DNA of 64,000 nt from Chloroflexota bacterium (GTDB lineage: Bacteria > Chloroflexota > Anaerolineae > Anaerolineales > Villigracilaceae). The first letter of the stretch is position 1. Every line of letters begins with the position of its first letter. The notes beneath the pieces are model-generated. The model did no database searches, had not been told where the DNA came from, and saw only the letters and a list, made by a program, of their open reading frames with translations. The stretch is from NCBI GenBank assembly GCA_016235425.1, contig JACRLC010000045.1, forward strand, positions 26,561 to 90,560. The letters are read 5' to 3'. Position numbers and translations under genes: made by a program. Below are positions 25,613 through 33,339 of this stretch, in pieces.

Positions 25613-25709
25613 TTTACCGCGAAGCCCGCTAAGAACGCCAAGAAAACCTTTAAAACTTTGCGTTCTTCCCTGGCACCGCCCGCCAGGGCAGGTGTGCGCT
25701 CTTTGCGGT
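25613..25709. repeat. Interspersed repeat of the ACCGCGAAGCCCGCTA family
   Basis: The unit runs from ACCGCGAAGCCCGCTAAG through AACCTTTAAA to CTTTGCGGTT and contains an inverted GCCCGCCAGGGCAGG core. It matches 22237-22330 in a rearranged order, and shortened relatives are at 20809-20833. It reaches up to the stop codon of the flavoprotein gene. Confidence 0.75.
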
Positions 25710-27752
25710 TCAAACTTCCATTCTTTCCACACGAAACGGAGTTTCATCGCGGTTGACATTTTCCTCGAACTCCCGCGCCGCCAAGTGACCGCTGAACACA
25801 GCCTGCGCGATGATGTTCGGCGCTTCCGCATCGCCGATGACGCGCAGTGAATCGAGTTTGCCTTCTGCAAGCGCGGGCTTGAGTTCGTGATAGAGACCGT
25901 CGTTCGGGATTCGATCTGTCACCATCACCACTGCATCGCAGGGGCGGGTCGATTCGGCGGAGGAGATGTTATTCATAACGGTGGCAGTTGCCAGCGAGAG
26001 TGAGGCGAGTTCGTGATTGGTTAGTAAAGTCACGTTGAGTTGGAGAAGCCGCTTTTGGATCTTTTCCTGTTCGAGTGTGAATTGAGTCCAATATGAGATC
26101 ATCGGCGCGGGGGTCATCAAGATGATTTCGCATCCATTTTGCGCGAGGAGTTCGGCGAGGACACTGCCCATGTAGTAGTGGTCGTCGTCGTAAAGAAGAA
26201 CCCGGCCCGTTGGCAAATGTCCGTTCATCAAATCATCGGGTGTGAAGATGTTGTTTCCGGTGATTGGCACGCAGCGCGCGCGGCCAATGCCATCCCGCCG
26301 CCACGCGGAGCCGGTTGCGATGATGACATTGCGTGAACCCGAATCGAGAATATCCTGTGCGGACATTTCGCTCGATGGATAAAACGTGACGTTCGGCATT
26401 TTGCCGATCTGCGTGAGACGCCAGTCAATCACGCGGCGCCATTCGATGAGACCGGGCAATGCCGATTCCAGCGCAACCCGGCCTCCCGCTTCGCGGCGCG
26501 CATCGGTGAGAATGACCGGGCAGCCGCGCTGGCCGAGCGCACGCGCGGCTTCCAATCCCGCAGGCCCCGCGCCGATGATCATGATTTCCTTGTCGCTTTT
26601 CTTCGGCGCGATGATTTCAGGATGCCAGCCGCGCCGCCATTCCTCGCCCATCGTAGGATTCTGCGTGCAGCGGATCGGCGCGAAGCGCGTATCGCCGGTG
26701 ACGCAGATGTTACAGCCGATGCACTCGCGGATATCCTCGACGCGGTTTTCCTTTATTTTGTTCGGCAAAAATGGATCGGCAATCGAGGGCCGCGCCGCGC
26801 CGATCATGTCCATCACGCCGCGCTGGATGGCGGAGACCATCGCTTCGGGCGACGTGTACCGCCCCACACCGACGACGGGTTTCGTGGTCAACTTCTTGAC
26901 GAAGGAAATATACTTTTCCTGAAAGCCCTGCTTCTCGAAACGTGATGTGGACGAATCGTTTTTCCACGCGCTGATGTTGACGTCCCACAAGTCAGGGAGT
27001 TCCGCCAGCAAGGATACAATTTCCTGCGCTTCGCCATCGGACCTCATGCCTGCGTCGCCGATCAATTCATCCACCGCGAACCTGACGGCGACCGCGCAGG
27101 TATCACCCACGGCTTCCTTTGTCTCTTCGATCAACTCGCGAAAAAAACGGACACGGTTTTCGAGCGAACCGCCGTATTCATCGCTCCTGTCGTTGCAGCG
27201 CGAGAGCAGATGAAAGGCGAGGGTCATGTTGTGCGCGGCATAGACGTAGATGATGTCGAAGCCGGCGCGTTTGGCGCGGATCGCCGCGTTGCGATGCCAC
27301 CTGCGAATATCCTTCAAATCATCCTTCGTGGCGGCGCGTGTTTGGCCGGGTTCGTATCCGCTCCCGCCGGTGATGCCCATCGAGCGCGGACCGAACGGCA
27401 CGGCACGCGAATACAAGTTCGACGCGTCGTGGCTGTTGTAGGTAAGTTCAATCCCTGCGAGTGAGCCGTGCTTATGAACAGACTCAGCCATCAGCGCGAG
27501 CGCGGGAATGTCGGCCTCGTCCCAGAGGCGGCCTTCAAAGAACGGGGATAGATCGGTGGTGTGATGGATCTCCACCTCTTCGGTGCAGACGACGCCCCAG
27601 CCTCCCTCTGCTTTGACGCCGCGCATGGCGGCGTGTCCCTGCGGCATACGATGGCCGAATCCGTTGCAATGCGGGACCTGGTAAAAACGATTCGGCGCAG
27701 TGACCGGGCCAAGCCGGATCGGCTGGCAGAGGATGCTATAAGGATTGTTCAT
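25710..27752 (-). CDS. Trimethylamine/dimethylamine dehydrogenase-like iron-sulfur flavoprotein
   Basis: Protein of 680 residues: an FMN-binding TIM barrel (1-340), a 4Fe-4S site (C344, C347, C350, C362 in ECIGCNIC...RC), then FAD/NAD-type domains starting at GAGPAG (394-399). It follows trimethylamine dehydrogenase more closely than dienoyl-CoA reductase: NRFYQVPHCNG places C29 at the position of the 6-S-cysteinyl-FMN cysteine, and Y171, H174 and W263 match residues around the amine site (numbering by eye). A demethylating amine dehydrogenase (TMA, DMA or a methylated amino acid or betaine) is likely. The ATG at 27752 with GGAAG before it gives the family start. No electron-transfer flavoprotein genes are adjacent. 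Confidence 0.85.
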   Translation of the reverse strand: MNNPYSILCQPIRLGPVTAPNRFYQVPHCNGFGHRMPQGHAAMRGVKAEGGWGVVCTEEVEIHHTTDLSPFFEGRLWDEADIPALALMAESVHKHGSLAGIELTYNSHDASNLYSRAVPFGPRSMGITGGSGYEPGQTRAATKDDLKDIRRWHRNAAIRAKRAGFDIIYVYAAHNMTLAFHLLSRCNDRSDEYGGSLENRVRFFRELIEETKEAVGDTCAVAVRFAVDELIGDAGMRSDGEAQEIVSLLAELPDLWDVNISAWKNDSSTSRFEKQGFQEKYISFVKKLTTKPVVGVGRYTSPEAMVSAIQRGVMDMIGAARPSIADPFLPNKIKENRVEDIRECIGCNICVTGDTRFAPIRCTQNPTMGEEWRRGWHPEIIAPKKSDKEIMIIGAGPAGLEAARALGQRGCPVILTDARREAGGRVALESALPGLIEWRRVIDWRLTQIGKMPNVTFYPSSEMSAQDILDSGSRNVIIATGSAWRRDGIGRARCVPITGNNIFTPDDLMNGHLPTGRVLLYDDDHYYMGSVLAELLAQNGCEIILMTPAPMISYWTQFTLEQEKIQKRLLQLNVTLLTNHELASLSLATATVMNNISSAESTRPCDAVVMVTDRIPNDGLYHELKPALAEGKLDSLRVIGDAEAPNIIAQAVFSGHLAAREFEENVNRDETPFRVERMEV

Positions 27753-27781
27753 AATGAGACTTCCATTTGCTGCATTGTAGT

Positions 27782-27835
27782 GCGACATTCATGTCGCACC
27801 TCAGGCGCAGGACAACACGGCGACATGAATGTCGC
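27782..27835. repeat. GCGACAT palindrome pair, copy 2
   Basis: GCGACATTCATGTCGC (27782-27797) and GCGACATGAATGTCGC (27820-27835), 22 bases apart, immediately upstream of the flavoprotein gene. The spacer differs from that of copy 1, the palindromes are nearly identical. Confidence 0.85.
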
Positions 27836-27843
27836 GGTACGGG

Positions 27844-28446
27844 TTACTCGCAGGCTGTCAGTTCGGGAAAGATATTCTTGCTATATTCCTCTAGTTGCGC
27901 CGCACTTGACTTGGGGAAGACCAGCATCATGACCAGGACGCGCGTGTCGGTGGCCTGCTTCACCCAATAGTTGGCTGTGTATTCCTCGCCTTCGTTGACC
28001 AGGTCGAATTTGTACAACGCCAGTTCCTTCTTTTCACAAAACTGCGCCATGCTGTGGCTTTCGTAGCCCTCGAAGATAATATTGAAGCCTTCGTCGTTGA
28101 AGTAGCTGTCCATCTCCGACTGGCCGTAGCCGCAGGTGTAGATGAGATATTCGGTGTAGGCGATGGCGGCTTCCACTTCATTGCTTCGCGAGACCGTGAC
28201 CTTGTACGGTTCAACGGTGTAGCTCTTGACCCAATCCGCGGACGTGAAGTTGTCCTTGCCCAGTGAGAGGATGTACTGAACGTCCTCGTCGGTCGGTTCG
28301 ATCAATCCGCAGTCATCGCGCGGACCTTTGTCCTGCGCGGCTTGCGAAGCGGGAGCGCACGCGGCGAGAAGAAATGTCAATAAAATGGCGGGCAGGCTGA
28401 AGGTCCAGAAAAGGAAGCGGGGGTTTTTTCGAAAAGAGGATTTCAT
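27844..28446 (-). CDS. Lipoprotein of unknown function
   Basis: Exported lipoprotein of 200 residues. The signal peptide ends in the lipobox LLAAC (Cys30). The mature part is a mixed alpha/beta domain with three further cysteines (in DDCGLIE, YTCGYGQ and QFCEKKE) and a final one near the C-terminus (LTACE), which could form disulfides outside the cell. No family recognised. A GGAGACCC lies 7-10 bases before the ATG and an extended -10 box (TGCTATACT) 28 bases upstream. Confidence 0.75.
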   Translation of the reverse strand: MKSSFRKNPRFLFWTFSLPAILLTFLLAACAPASQAAQDKGPRDDCGLIEPTDEDVQYILSLGKDNFTSADWVKSYTVEPYKVTVSRSNEVEAAIAYTEYLIYTCGYGQSEMDSYFNDEGFNIIFEGYESHSMAQFCEKKELALYKFDLVNEGEEYTANYWVKQATDTRVLVMMLVFPKSSAAQLEEYSKNIFPELTACE

Positions 28447-28474
28447 AAAAGGGTCTCCTTGTTGATCTGCGGGC

Positions 28475-28480
28475 AGTATA
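28475..28480 (-). promoter_or_regulatory. Possible extended -10 box of the lipoprotein gene
   Basis: Minus-strand TATGCTATACTGCCC, again TGn-TATACT as before plsY and the 24108 gene. It lies between a terminator and the lipoprotein start. Confidence 0.4.
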
Positions 28481-28489
28481 GCATAGCCT

Positions 28490-28523
28490 CAAAAAAGAAA
28501 TCGCCCGACGTTTGGCCGGGCGA
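28490..28523 (-). terminator. Intrinsic terminator of the methyltransferase gene
   Basis: Stem TCGCCCG / CGGGCGA (28501-28523) followed on the minus strand by TTTCTTTTTTG, 22 bases after the methyltransferase stop. Confidence 0.85.
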
Positions 28524-28545
28524 TGGTTGGAGTTGGCGGGAATTT

Positions 28546-29325
28546 TCAAGTGGGTTTGCAGCCGAGATACATTTTTACCTGAATGTCTGAACGAAAGACA
28601 ATGCTTTCATGGCGCGCTTCGGCTTCGGCGAGGGCGGCATTTATTTTTTGGATGCCCGCCTGATATTGCCCGCCGGTCAATAAAGCCAGTTGGGAGGTGG
28701 CGTTGTGTTTTAGATATGGGTCGTTCAAAACGCCCCGGCCCACGTGGACGCTGGAGATGTGTTCGACATTTTGGGATGAGACGTCTTGAAAGCACTCGGT
28801 TCGCATCCAGTACAAAAGCGTCTCCGCGGAGGAATAACGGCGCAGGTCCGTTTCAAGCACGCTTTCGAAATAATCGTAGACGTACCATTGCGCCGTGCCG
28901 TCGTGCGGGTCGTTGCCGATGATGGCTAGCACACCGCCGGGCTTTAATACGCGGAAGGCTTCGGCAATGAACGCGCGCTGATCGCCAAAGTGATGGATGG
29001 CATCCACGCAGTAGACCAAGTTGAAGGAATCATCCCGATACGGCAAATGGATGGCCGCGCCGCGCGCCAGTTTAAGCCGGGCAGGTTGTTCTTTAGCCTG
29101 TTGAAGCATCCCCATCGAAAAATCGAGACCATACAGGTTGGGTGTGATCAGGTGGAGCAGGTTCAGCCAGTAACCCGTGCCGCTTCCCACTTCAAGGATG
29201 TCCCCGGCCCTGACCTGCCTGGCAAGGTTGAGCAGGGCCTGTCCGCGTTCGGAAGGTTCGGCAGATGAATAGCGCTGGTTGTATTCGGGCGCGATGCGGT
29301 CATAGTTGAGAAATGGTGTTTTCAT
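28546..29325 (-). CDS. Class I SAM-dependent methyltransferase
   Basis: Soluble methyltransferase of 259 residues, Methyltransf_11/25 type. Motif I reads ILEVGSGTGYWLNLL (about 39-53), followed by LDFSMGMLQQA (acidic residue binding the SAM ribose), LPYRDDSFNLVYCVDAIHHF and FRVLKPGGVLAIIGND. The substrate cannot be told from sequence. Monocistronic: it is followed by a terminator and preceded by a short gap before the ABM-domain gene. Confidence 0.88.
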   Translation of the reverse strand: MKTPFLNYDRIAPEYNQRYSSAEPSERGQALLNLARQVRAGDILEVGSGTGYWLNLLHLITPNLYGLDFSMGMLQQAKEQPARLKLARGAAIHLPYRDDSFNLVYCVDAIHHFGDQRAFIAEAFRVLKPGGVLAIIGNDPHDGTAQWYVYDYFESVLETDLRRYSSAETLLYWMRTECFQDVSSQNVEHISSVHVGRGVLNDPYLKHNATSQLALLTGGQYQAGIQKINAALAEAEARHESIVFRSDIQVKMYLGCKPT

Positions 29326-29417
29326 AGTGATTTGAATCCCCTGGTTGAAATTTTCTTACTCGGTTTACCAAACATTATAACGAAGCGCGAAGTTGAGATG
29401 GTTTTGTCCCATTTTGT

Positions 29418-29738
29418 TTATCCGTTTATGAGTCTTTCTTTGATTTCGTAATGCTGGGAGCGCTCGTCAAACCGCGAGAGGATGGCCCTGGCTTTAGGCG
29501 GGACAACCGCCGCTTCATAATCTTCCCCTGCGAAGGCTTTCACCGCTTCGATTGAGTCAAACCACATGATGGTGATGAATTCCACTTCGTTCCCAACATC
29601 CCGGCGGAAGAGTTGGATTTCATGAAAGCCCGGGATGTCGCGATTGTGAATGCCCACGAAGATTTCGCTCTTCAAAAGCGACTCATACGCGTCGGCGTTT
29701 TCGGGGGTCGTGTATCCGTGCCAGATTCTACCGATCAT
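29418..29738 (-). CDS. Antibiotic biosynthesis monooxygenase (ABM)-like protein
   Basis: Small ferredoxin-fold protein of 106 residues with the dimeric alpha/beta barrel pattern of ABM/NIPSNAP-like proteins: RIWHGYTTPENADAYESLL at the start and FITIMWFDSIEAVKAFAGEDYEAAVVPP in the middle, a common motif in family members of unknown substrate. The ATG at 29738 has AAGGAGAAG before it; the frame extends nine codons further without a site. It lies 33 bases downstream of the DinB gene on the same strand. Confidence 0.8.
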   Translation of the reverse strand: MIGRIWHGYTTPENADAYESLLKSEIFVGIHNRDIPGFHEIQLFRRDVGNEVEFITIMWFDSIEAVKAFAGEDYEAAVVPPKARAILSRFDERSQHYEIKERLING

Positions 29739-29771
29739 AGGCTTCTCCTTTTGTCTCAAATTCACAAATAT

Positions 29772-30266
29772 TTACCCAACAGTGAGAGCAATGATATCTT
29801 CCACGCCCAAACCAAAAATGTGCGGCGGCTGGACGCCCATGAGCGAAAGATAAACCGCCAGTTGACTGCGATGGTGAATCTCGTGTTCTGCCATCGCCAT
29901 CAGCCAGCGCCACACTTTTACAGATGGCCCATTAAGCGATGGTCGCAACTCCCCCAAAGCTTCATCCGACAGTTTTTCAAGCCTGCTCATCGCTTCAACG
30001 TGACCTGCTTCGAGAAGCGCGAGAGATTCTTCCAATCCTTGCTGGCCCTTGTTTTCGTGGCCTTCATATTTCCAATGCCCATCCACAACAACACCGATAA
30101 ACATTTTCTCCGTTGCAATGATATGACGCAGGATGTCGCCGCACGTAAATTCTCCTTCCCTGGGAGACCAATCCAATTGGTCCGGCGGGATGACACGCAA
30201 ATAGTTCAGAGTTCGTCGGCGGACGCTTTTGAAGTATTGGATAAAACCGGCAATTGTTTCGATCAT
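29772..30266 (-). CDS. DinB family protein
   Basis: Four-helix-bundle protein of 164 residues. Metal-binding histidines are in LRHIIATEKMF near the middle and in AEHEIHHRSQL, which matches the H-x3-H signature of DinB/YfiT metal-dependent hydrolases and thiol transferases. Family members often use bacillithiol or mycothiol; whether that applies here is unknown. Neighbours on the same strand are YwbE (13 bases upstream) and the ABM protein downstream, suggesting a short operon of stress-type genes. Confidence 0.88.
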   Translation of the reverse strand: MIETIAGFIQYFKSVRRRTLNYLRVIPPDQLDWSPREGEFTCGDILRHIIATEKMFIGVVVDGHWKYEGHENKGQQGLEESLALLEAGHVEAMSRLEKLSDEALGELRPSLNGPSVKVWRWLMAMAEHEIHHRSQLAVYLSLMGVQPPHIFGLGVEDIIALTVG

Positions 30267-30279
30267 GGTTATCTTTCCT

Positions 30280-30477
30280 TCATTCAGTAATTATTTCTTT
30301 TACGCGTCCCACCTGCCCATCCGTCAAGCGGACTTTGATGCCGTGCGGGTGGGTAGGCGATTTGGTGAGGATGTCCTTCACGATGCCTTTGGTCAGCTTG
30401 CCTGTGCGCTGGTCCTGTTTCAGGACGATCAGCACGGTGAGGCCGGGTTTGATGTTGGTGCGGGTTTGTCCGTTCAT
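30280..30477 (-). CDS. YwbE family protein
   Basis: Protein of 65 residues matching the DUF2196/YwbE family: R-x-x-I-x-PGLTVLIVLKQDQRTGKLTKGIVKDILTKSP-x-HPHGIKVRL, ending GRVKEI. The compact beta-barrel is thought to bind nucleic acid, but no role is established. The gene lies 4 bases downstream of the HU-like gene stop. Confidence 0.9.
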   Translation of the reverse strand: MNGQTRTNIKPGLTVLIVLKQDQRTGKLTKGIVKDILTKSPTHPHGIKVRLTDGQVGRVKEIITE

Positions 30478-30481
30478 GGAA

Positions 30482-30877
30482 TCAGTTTATCACAGGGTTG
30501 TCGGGATGTTCGGCATTCCATAAAGCGATCACTTCCTCAGCGGATTTTCCGATGTTTTTCCTGTTGCGGATATTACCCCCGAACGAACCATCGTTCAGCG
30601 CCCGTTTCAGATTTTTGTCGAGACGATGAGCCGCGTCCAACTCGCCCCGATAATTGATATTCGGTAAATAAGTACCCAGCCCTTCGAGTTTGACCCCGCG
30701 CCCCTGCCGGTTGAAATAAAGCACTGCATCCTGCAAGCCTGTCAGCACGCCGATAATATCGCTCTTGCTCAACGTTGAAATGGATTCCAGAAACTCGGCG
30801 ACCTCGCGCCAATCGGCGGTTTCGCCATATTCGATCTGCAGGCGGTAATGGTTGATTGCTGAAATTCGAGAAGCCAT
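30482..30877 (-). CDS. HU-like DNA-binding protein
   Basis: Protein of 131 residues related to the HU/IHF fold: a helical start, LSKSDIIGVLTGLQDAVLYFNRQGRGVKLEGLGTYLPNI, which corresponds to the dimer core and first strands, and a C-terminal basic region (LDKNLKRALNDGSFGGNIRNRKNIGKS). The beta arm is modified compared with classical HU, as in the longer IHF-like group. The ATG at 30877 has AGGAGG before it. It heads a short operon with ywbE and dinB. Confidence 0.78.
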   Translation of the reverse strand: MASRISAINHYRLQIEYGETADWREVAEFLESISTLSKSDIIGVLTGLQDAVLYFNRQGRGVKLEGLGTYLPNINYRGELDAAHRLDKNLKRALNDGSFGGNIRNRKNIGKSAEEVIALWNAEHPDNPVIN

Positions 30878-31412
30878 GCGATTCCTCCTGTCCTGTTTCC
30901 TGCTCAAAAAGCGGATTTGTCCCCGCCTGACTGCCAAAGATACGCCAGAAGTACAGTCTTCTTTCCAGGCTTTCCCTGACGTGTTTTAGAACTTGTACTG
31001 GGAAATTGGGAAACCTGTACTGACACTTTTTCAATATCCTTGCAGGATATTATAGGTTTGCTGCCAGGATATTGTCAATTGAAAAGGGGAAGTTGGGGAA
31101 AAAGAAGTGACTGCCACCTTCAAGGTGGCAGTCACTTTCGCGGCCCGGTACGGTTGCGTGTCACTCTGAGCCGAAGACGAAGAGTCTTACACGTTGTGGT
31201 GGAGATGCTTCGCGGAGTTTATCCTGAGCCGTTGGGTTGAGCTTGTCGCCCGTCCTAGTGTTCGGGCCAGGGAAACCTTGTCGAAGGGCCCAATATGACA
31301 CGGTTGTGGCGAGGACGGCGGAGTGAGCAATTGAGGCGAGAAATCTCTCAGCTGCTTTGTTCATGAAATGTTCGGAGGCTGATTGTTGAGTGAGAGGATA
31401 AGTTTGTTTGAT
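30878..31412. repeat. 535-bp gap with a perfect hairpin and interspersed repeats
   Basis: 31105-31137 is a perfect inverted repeat with 16-base arms AAGTGACTGCCACCTT / AAGGTGGCAGTCACTT and a 1-base loop. 31158-31300 holds decayed units of the TGAGCCGTTGGGTTGAGCTTGTCG and GTCACTCTGAGCCGAAG type, which are also at 32573-32650 and 45920-46000. A promoter for the HU-like gene is expected in 30900-31080, but I could not assign one. No gene is supported. Confidence 0.75.
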
Positions 31413-32345
31413 TTAATGATAGTAAGTCTCCCACACTTGCTCTGCGGTCAAGCCGGCTTCCATGAACAAAGTGTCCATGCCGCTGTAGATCGAATGGTCA
31501 ACAGGAGTTAGTCTATCGATGGCGGGGCCAGTGATGACCTTAAGTAACTCCAGTCCCTCTTCCGTCTCCGAAATCTCTACCAGGGCCTGAACGATGACAT
31601 CCTTCTGGTCAGCGGGAAAGTCTTCAGCAAAGGCAAAGCCATTATGCGGGATTGGCGGAGAATCTGCCACAACAGGTACAACCGTATAAATGTCGGGAAA
31701 TTCCTCCAACAGGCCTTCGCGTGCATCTACAAAGGTTGCGCCGGCATCGCATTGCCGTTCATACAGAACGCGTACAACGCCCTGATGCGAGCCGATGAAT
31801 TGTGGATCGGCCTCCGGCGTGACATTGGCGGCCATCAACATTAGCGATGGAATTACGTAACCTGACACTGACAGCGGATCCACCCAGCAAATGCTCCTGC
31901 CCTCGATATCAGCCAAGTCAAGGATACCGGCCTGATCGTGAGTGAGAATCTGCGCCTGATAATAGGTCTGACCTGTGTACACAGGGTTGATCGCAATCTG
32001 CGCGTTAGCAGTATCGTGCGTTACCATGTATGCTGACCACATTAGCCAGGCCATGTCAGCTTTATCTCTCTGAATCGCTTTGATAACCTTGTCATGACTG
32101 GTGACCCAATCCCCATGAGGAACTTTGACAACCACGTTACGTCCCATCTTTTCCTCGATCATTTGCCCCAGTTGTCGAGCGGCGGCAAAGTACTCCGCAT
32201 ACGGGATATTGTTTGAGTTATAGGCGATGTACAAAGAAATTGGCGCTTTACCTTTGCCCGCGCTTTGCACGGGTTGAGGCGTGGCGAGAATTAAAACTGC
32301 CAATAACAATAAGGCAATGCTCTTGAATACCGATTTTCGATACAT
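31413..32345 (-). CDS. PhnD-like phosphate/phosphonate-type binding protein
   Basis: Periplasmic-type binding protein of 310 residues, exported by a signal peptide (VFKSIALLLLAVLILATPQPVQSA). It has the phosphate/phosphite/phosphonate family core: ISLYIAYNSNNIPYAEYFAAARQLGQMIEEKMGRNV, ADMAWLMWSAYMV, the GRSICWVDPLSVSGYVIPSLML ligand loop and QCDAGATFVDA. The ATG at 32345 follows AAGGAGG. No ABC permease or ATPase gene is in the neighbourhood, and the typical lipobox is absent, so it is an orphan whose ligand may not be a phosphonate. Confidence 0.85.
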   Translation of the reverse strand: MYRKSVFKSIALLLLAVLILATPQPVQSAGKGKAPISLYIAYNSNNIPYAEYFAAARQLGQMIEEKMGRNVVVKVPHGDWVTSHDKVIKAIQRDKADMAWLMWSAYMVTHDTANAQIAINPVYTGQTYYQAQILTHDQAGILDLADIEGRSICWVDPLSVSGYVIPSLMLMAANVTPEADPQFIGSHQGVVRVLYERQCDAGATFVDAREGLLEEFPDIYTVVPVVADSPPIPHNGFAFAEDFPADQKDVIVQALVEISETEEGLELLKVITGPAIDRLTPVDHSIYSGMDTLFMEAGLTAEQVWETYYH

Positions 32346-32852
32346 GAGACGCCTCCTTCTAATCGTTTCCGCCCACTTGTCCAAACAGCCTCCACCATCA
32401 TTCTAATGATTCTTCATCAAAACGCAATAGGCAGGACTGCTTGTTCTTGCTCGGTGAGTGTTTCCGATCCGTTATGAAATTCCTGTGTAATTTGGGGTGT
32501 TTCGCCGCTTGGTATTGATAGGTTTTGCCACGTGATGGCCCACTCCTCAGCATGACACGTTGTGGCTTGTGCGTGTCACCCTGAGCGGAGCGAAGGGTCT
32601 CGATCTTGCCGAGGAGTTGCTCTGCGATCCGAGATGCTTCGCTTCGCTACTAAGAAACAAGGGATTCAAACCCCTTTTTGCCACGGATTTCGCGGATGAG
32701 CACGAATTTTTAAAAACCAATTCGCGAAAATTCGCCTGCACTGGCTCCAGGCCAGGGTGTAATCCGTGGCTGAGGTTTTGTTTCTTTCGCTTTGAACAGC
32801 GCTCTTCCCTGCGCTGTGGTTTTACTCAGCATGACACGATAAAAAGTACAAT
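32346..32852. repeat. 507-bp gap with interspersed repeats
   Basis: A GTCACCCTGAGCGGAGCGAAGGGTCTCGA unit at 32573-32602 and GAGATGCTTCGCTTCGCTAC (32629-32648), then a CCACGGATTTCGCGGATGAG unit (32680-32700) with GAATTTT and GTAATCCGTGGC (32758-32770) in opposite sense. These are the common interspersed repeat types of the window. No gene is supported. Confidence 0.7.
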
Positions 32853-33323
32853 TCATATTTCGATTTTAAATCTCTTTAGCAACTTAACAAAATTTGACCA
32901 ATCTTCCCTTCTATTGACCAATTTTGAACTTACGATGATTCTGTTCGCCATAATATTGCTTAGGCGATAAGAGAAGATTGCTTTGAAAGTTGCCTCGTCA
33001 ATTAATTTCTTTTGAAGCATAATTTCACAATGTTCAAATAAGCCCATATAATCTTCAACTTTAGCCCAATCCTTCGTTGTCTTTGGCCCTTTTCCTTCCT
33101 TAGCCCATTTTCCTCCAGGCCTAAGATTTAGATGTACTTCATCATGATTGGAAAACATTTTTTCAAGTTCTAACCAGAATTGTCCTCGGCTGATTTTTGT
33201 GTTCTGGTACATTTGGAAAAATGTAAACCATAAAGCTGCAATAGCAATTAATATTCCACTTATGGTTGCAATATTTGCCCAATCGTCAAGCGTAAATGCA
33301 GTGATTATTTCTACAACATTCAT
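32853..33323 (-). CDS. Single-helix membrane protein, DUF4760-like
   Basis: Protein of 156 residues with one N-terminal helix (WANIATISGILIAIAALWFTFFQMY) followed by a charged cytoplasmic domain (KISRGQFWLELEKMFSNHDEVHLNLRPGGKW, then EDYMGLFEHCEIMLQKKLIDEATFKAIFSYRL). This layout resembles DUF4760 proteins. Function unknown. The gene is clearly richer in A/T than its neighbours, a sign of recent arrival. It ends 16 bases upstream... of no partner; the aminotransferase gene lies directly upstream on the same strand. Confidence 0.68.
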   Translation of the reverse strand: MNVVEIITAFTLDDWANIATISGILIAIAALWFTFFQMYQNTKISRGQFWLELEKMFSNHDEVHLNLRPGGKWAKEGKGPKTTKDWAKVEDYMGLFEHCEIMLQKKLIDEATFKAIFSYRLSNIMANRIIVSSKLVNRREDWSNFVKLLKRFKIEI

Positions 33324-33339
33324 GTTTACATCCTATAGT

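Noticed and set aside
30573..31034. 153-codon frame overlapping the HU-like gene
   Set aside because: Alternative frame of the same strand with low-complexity composition; the HU-like frame has the family motif and an AGGAGG site.
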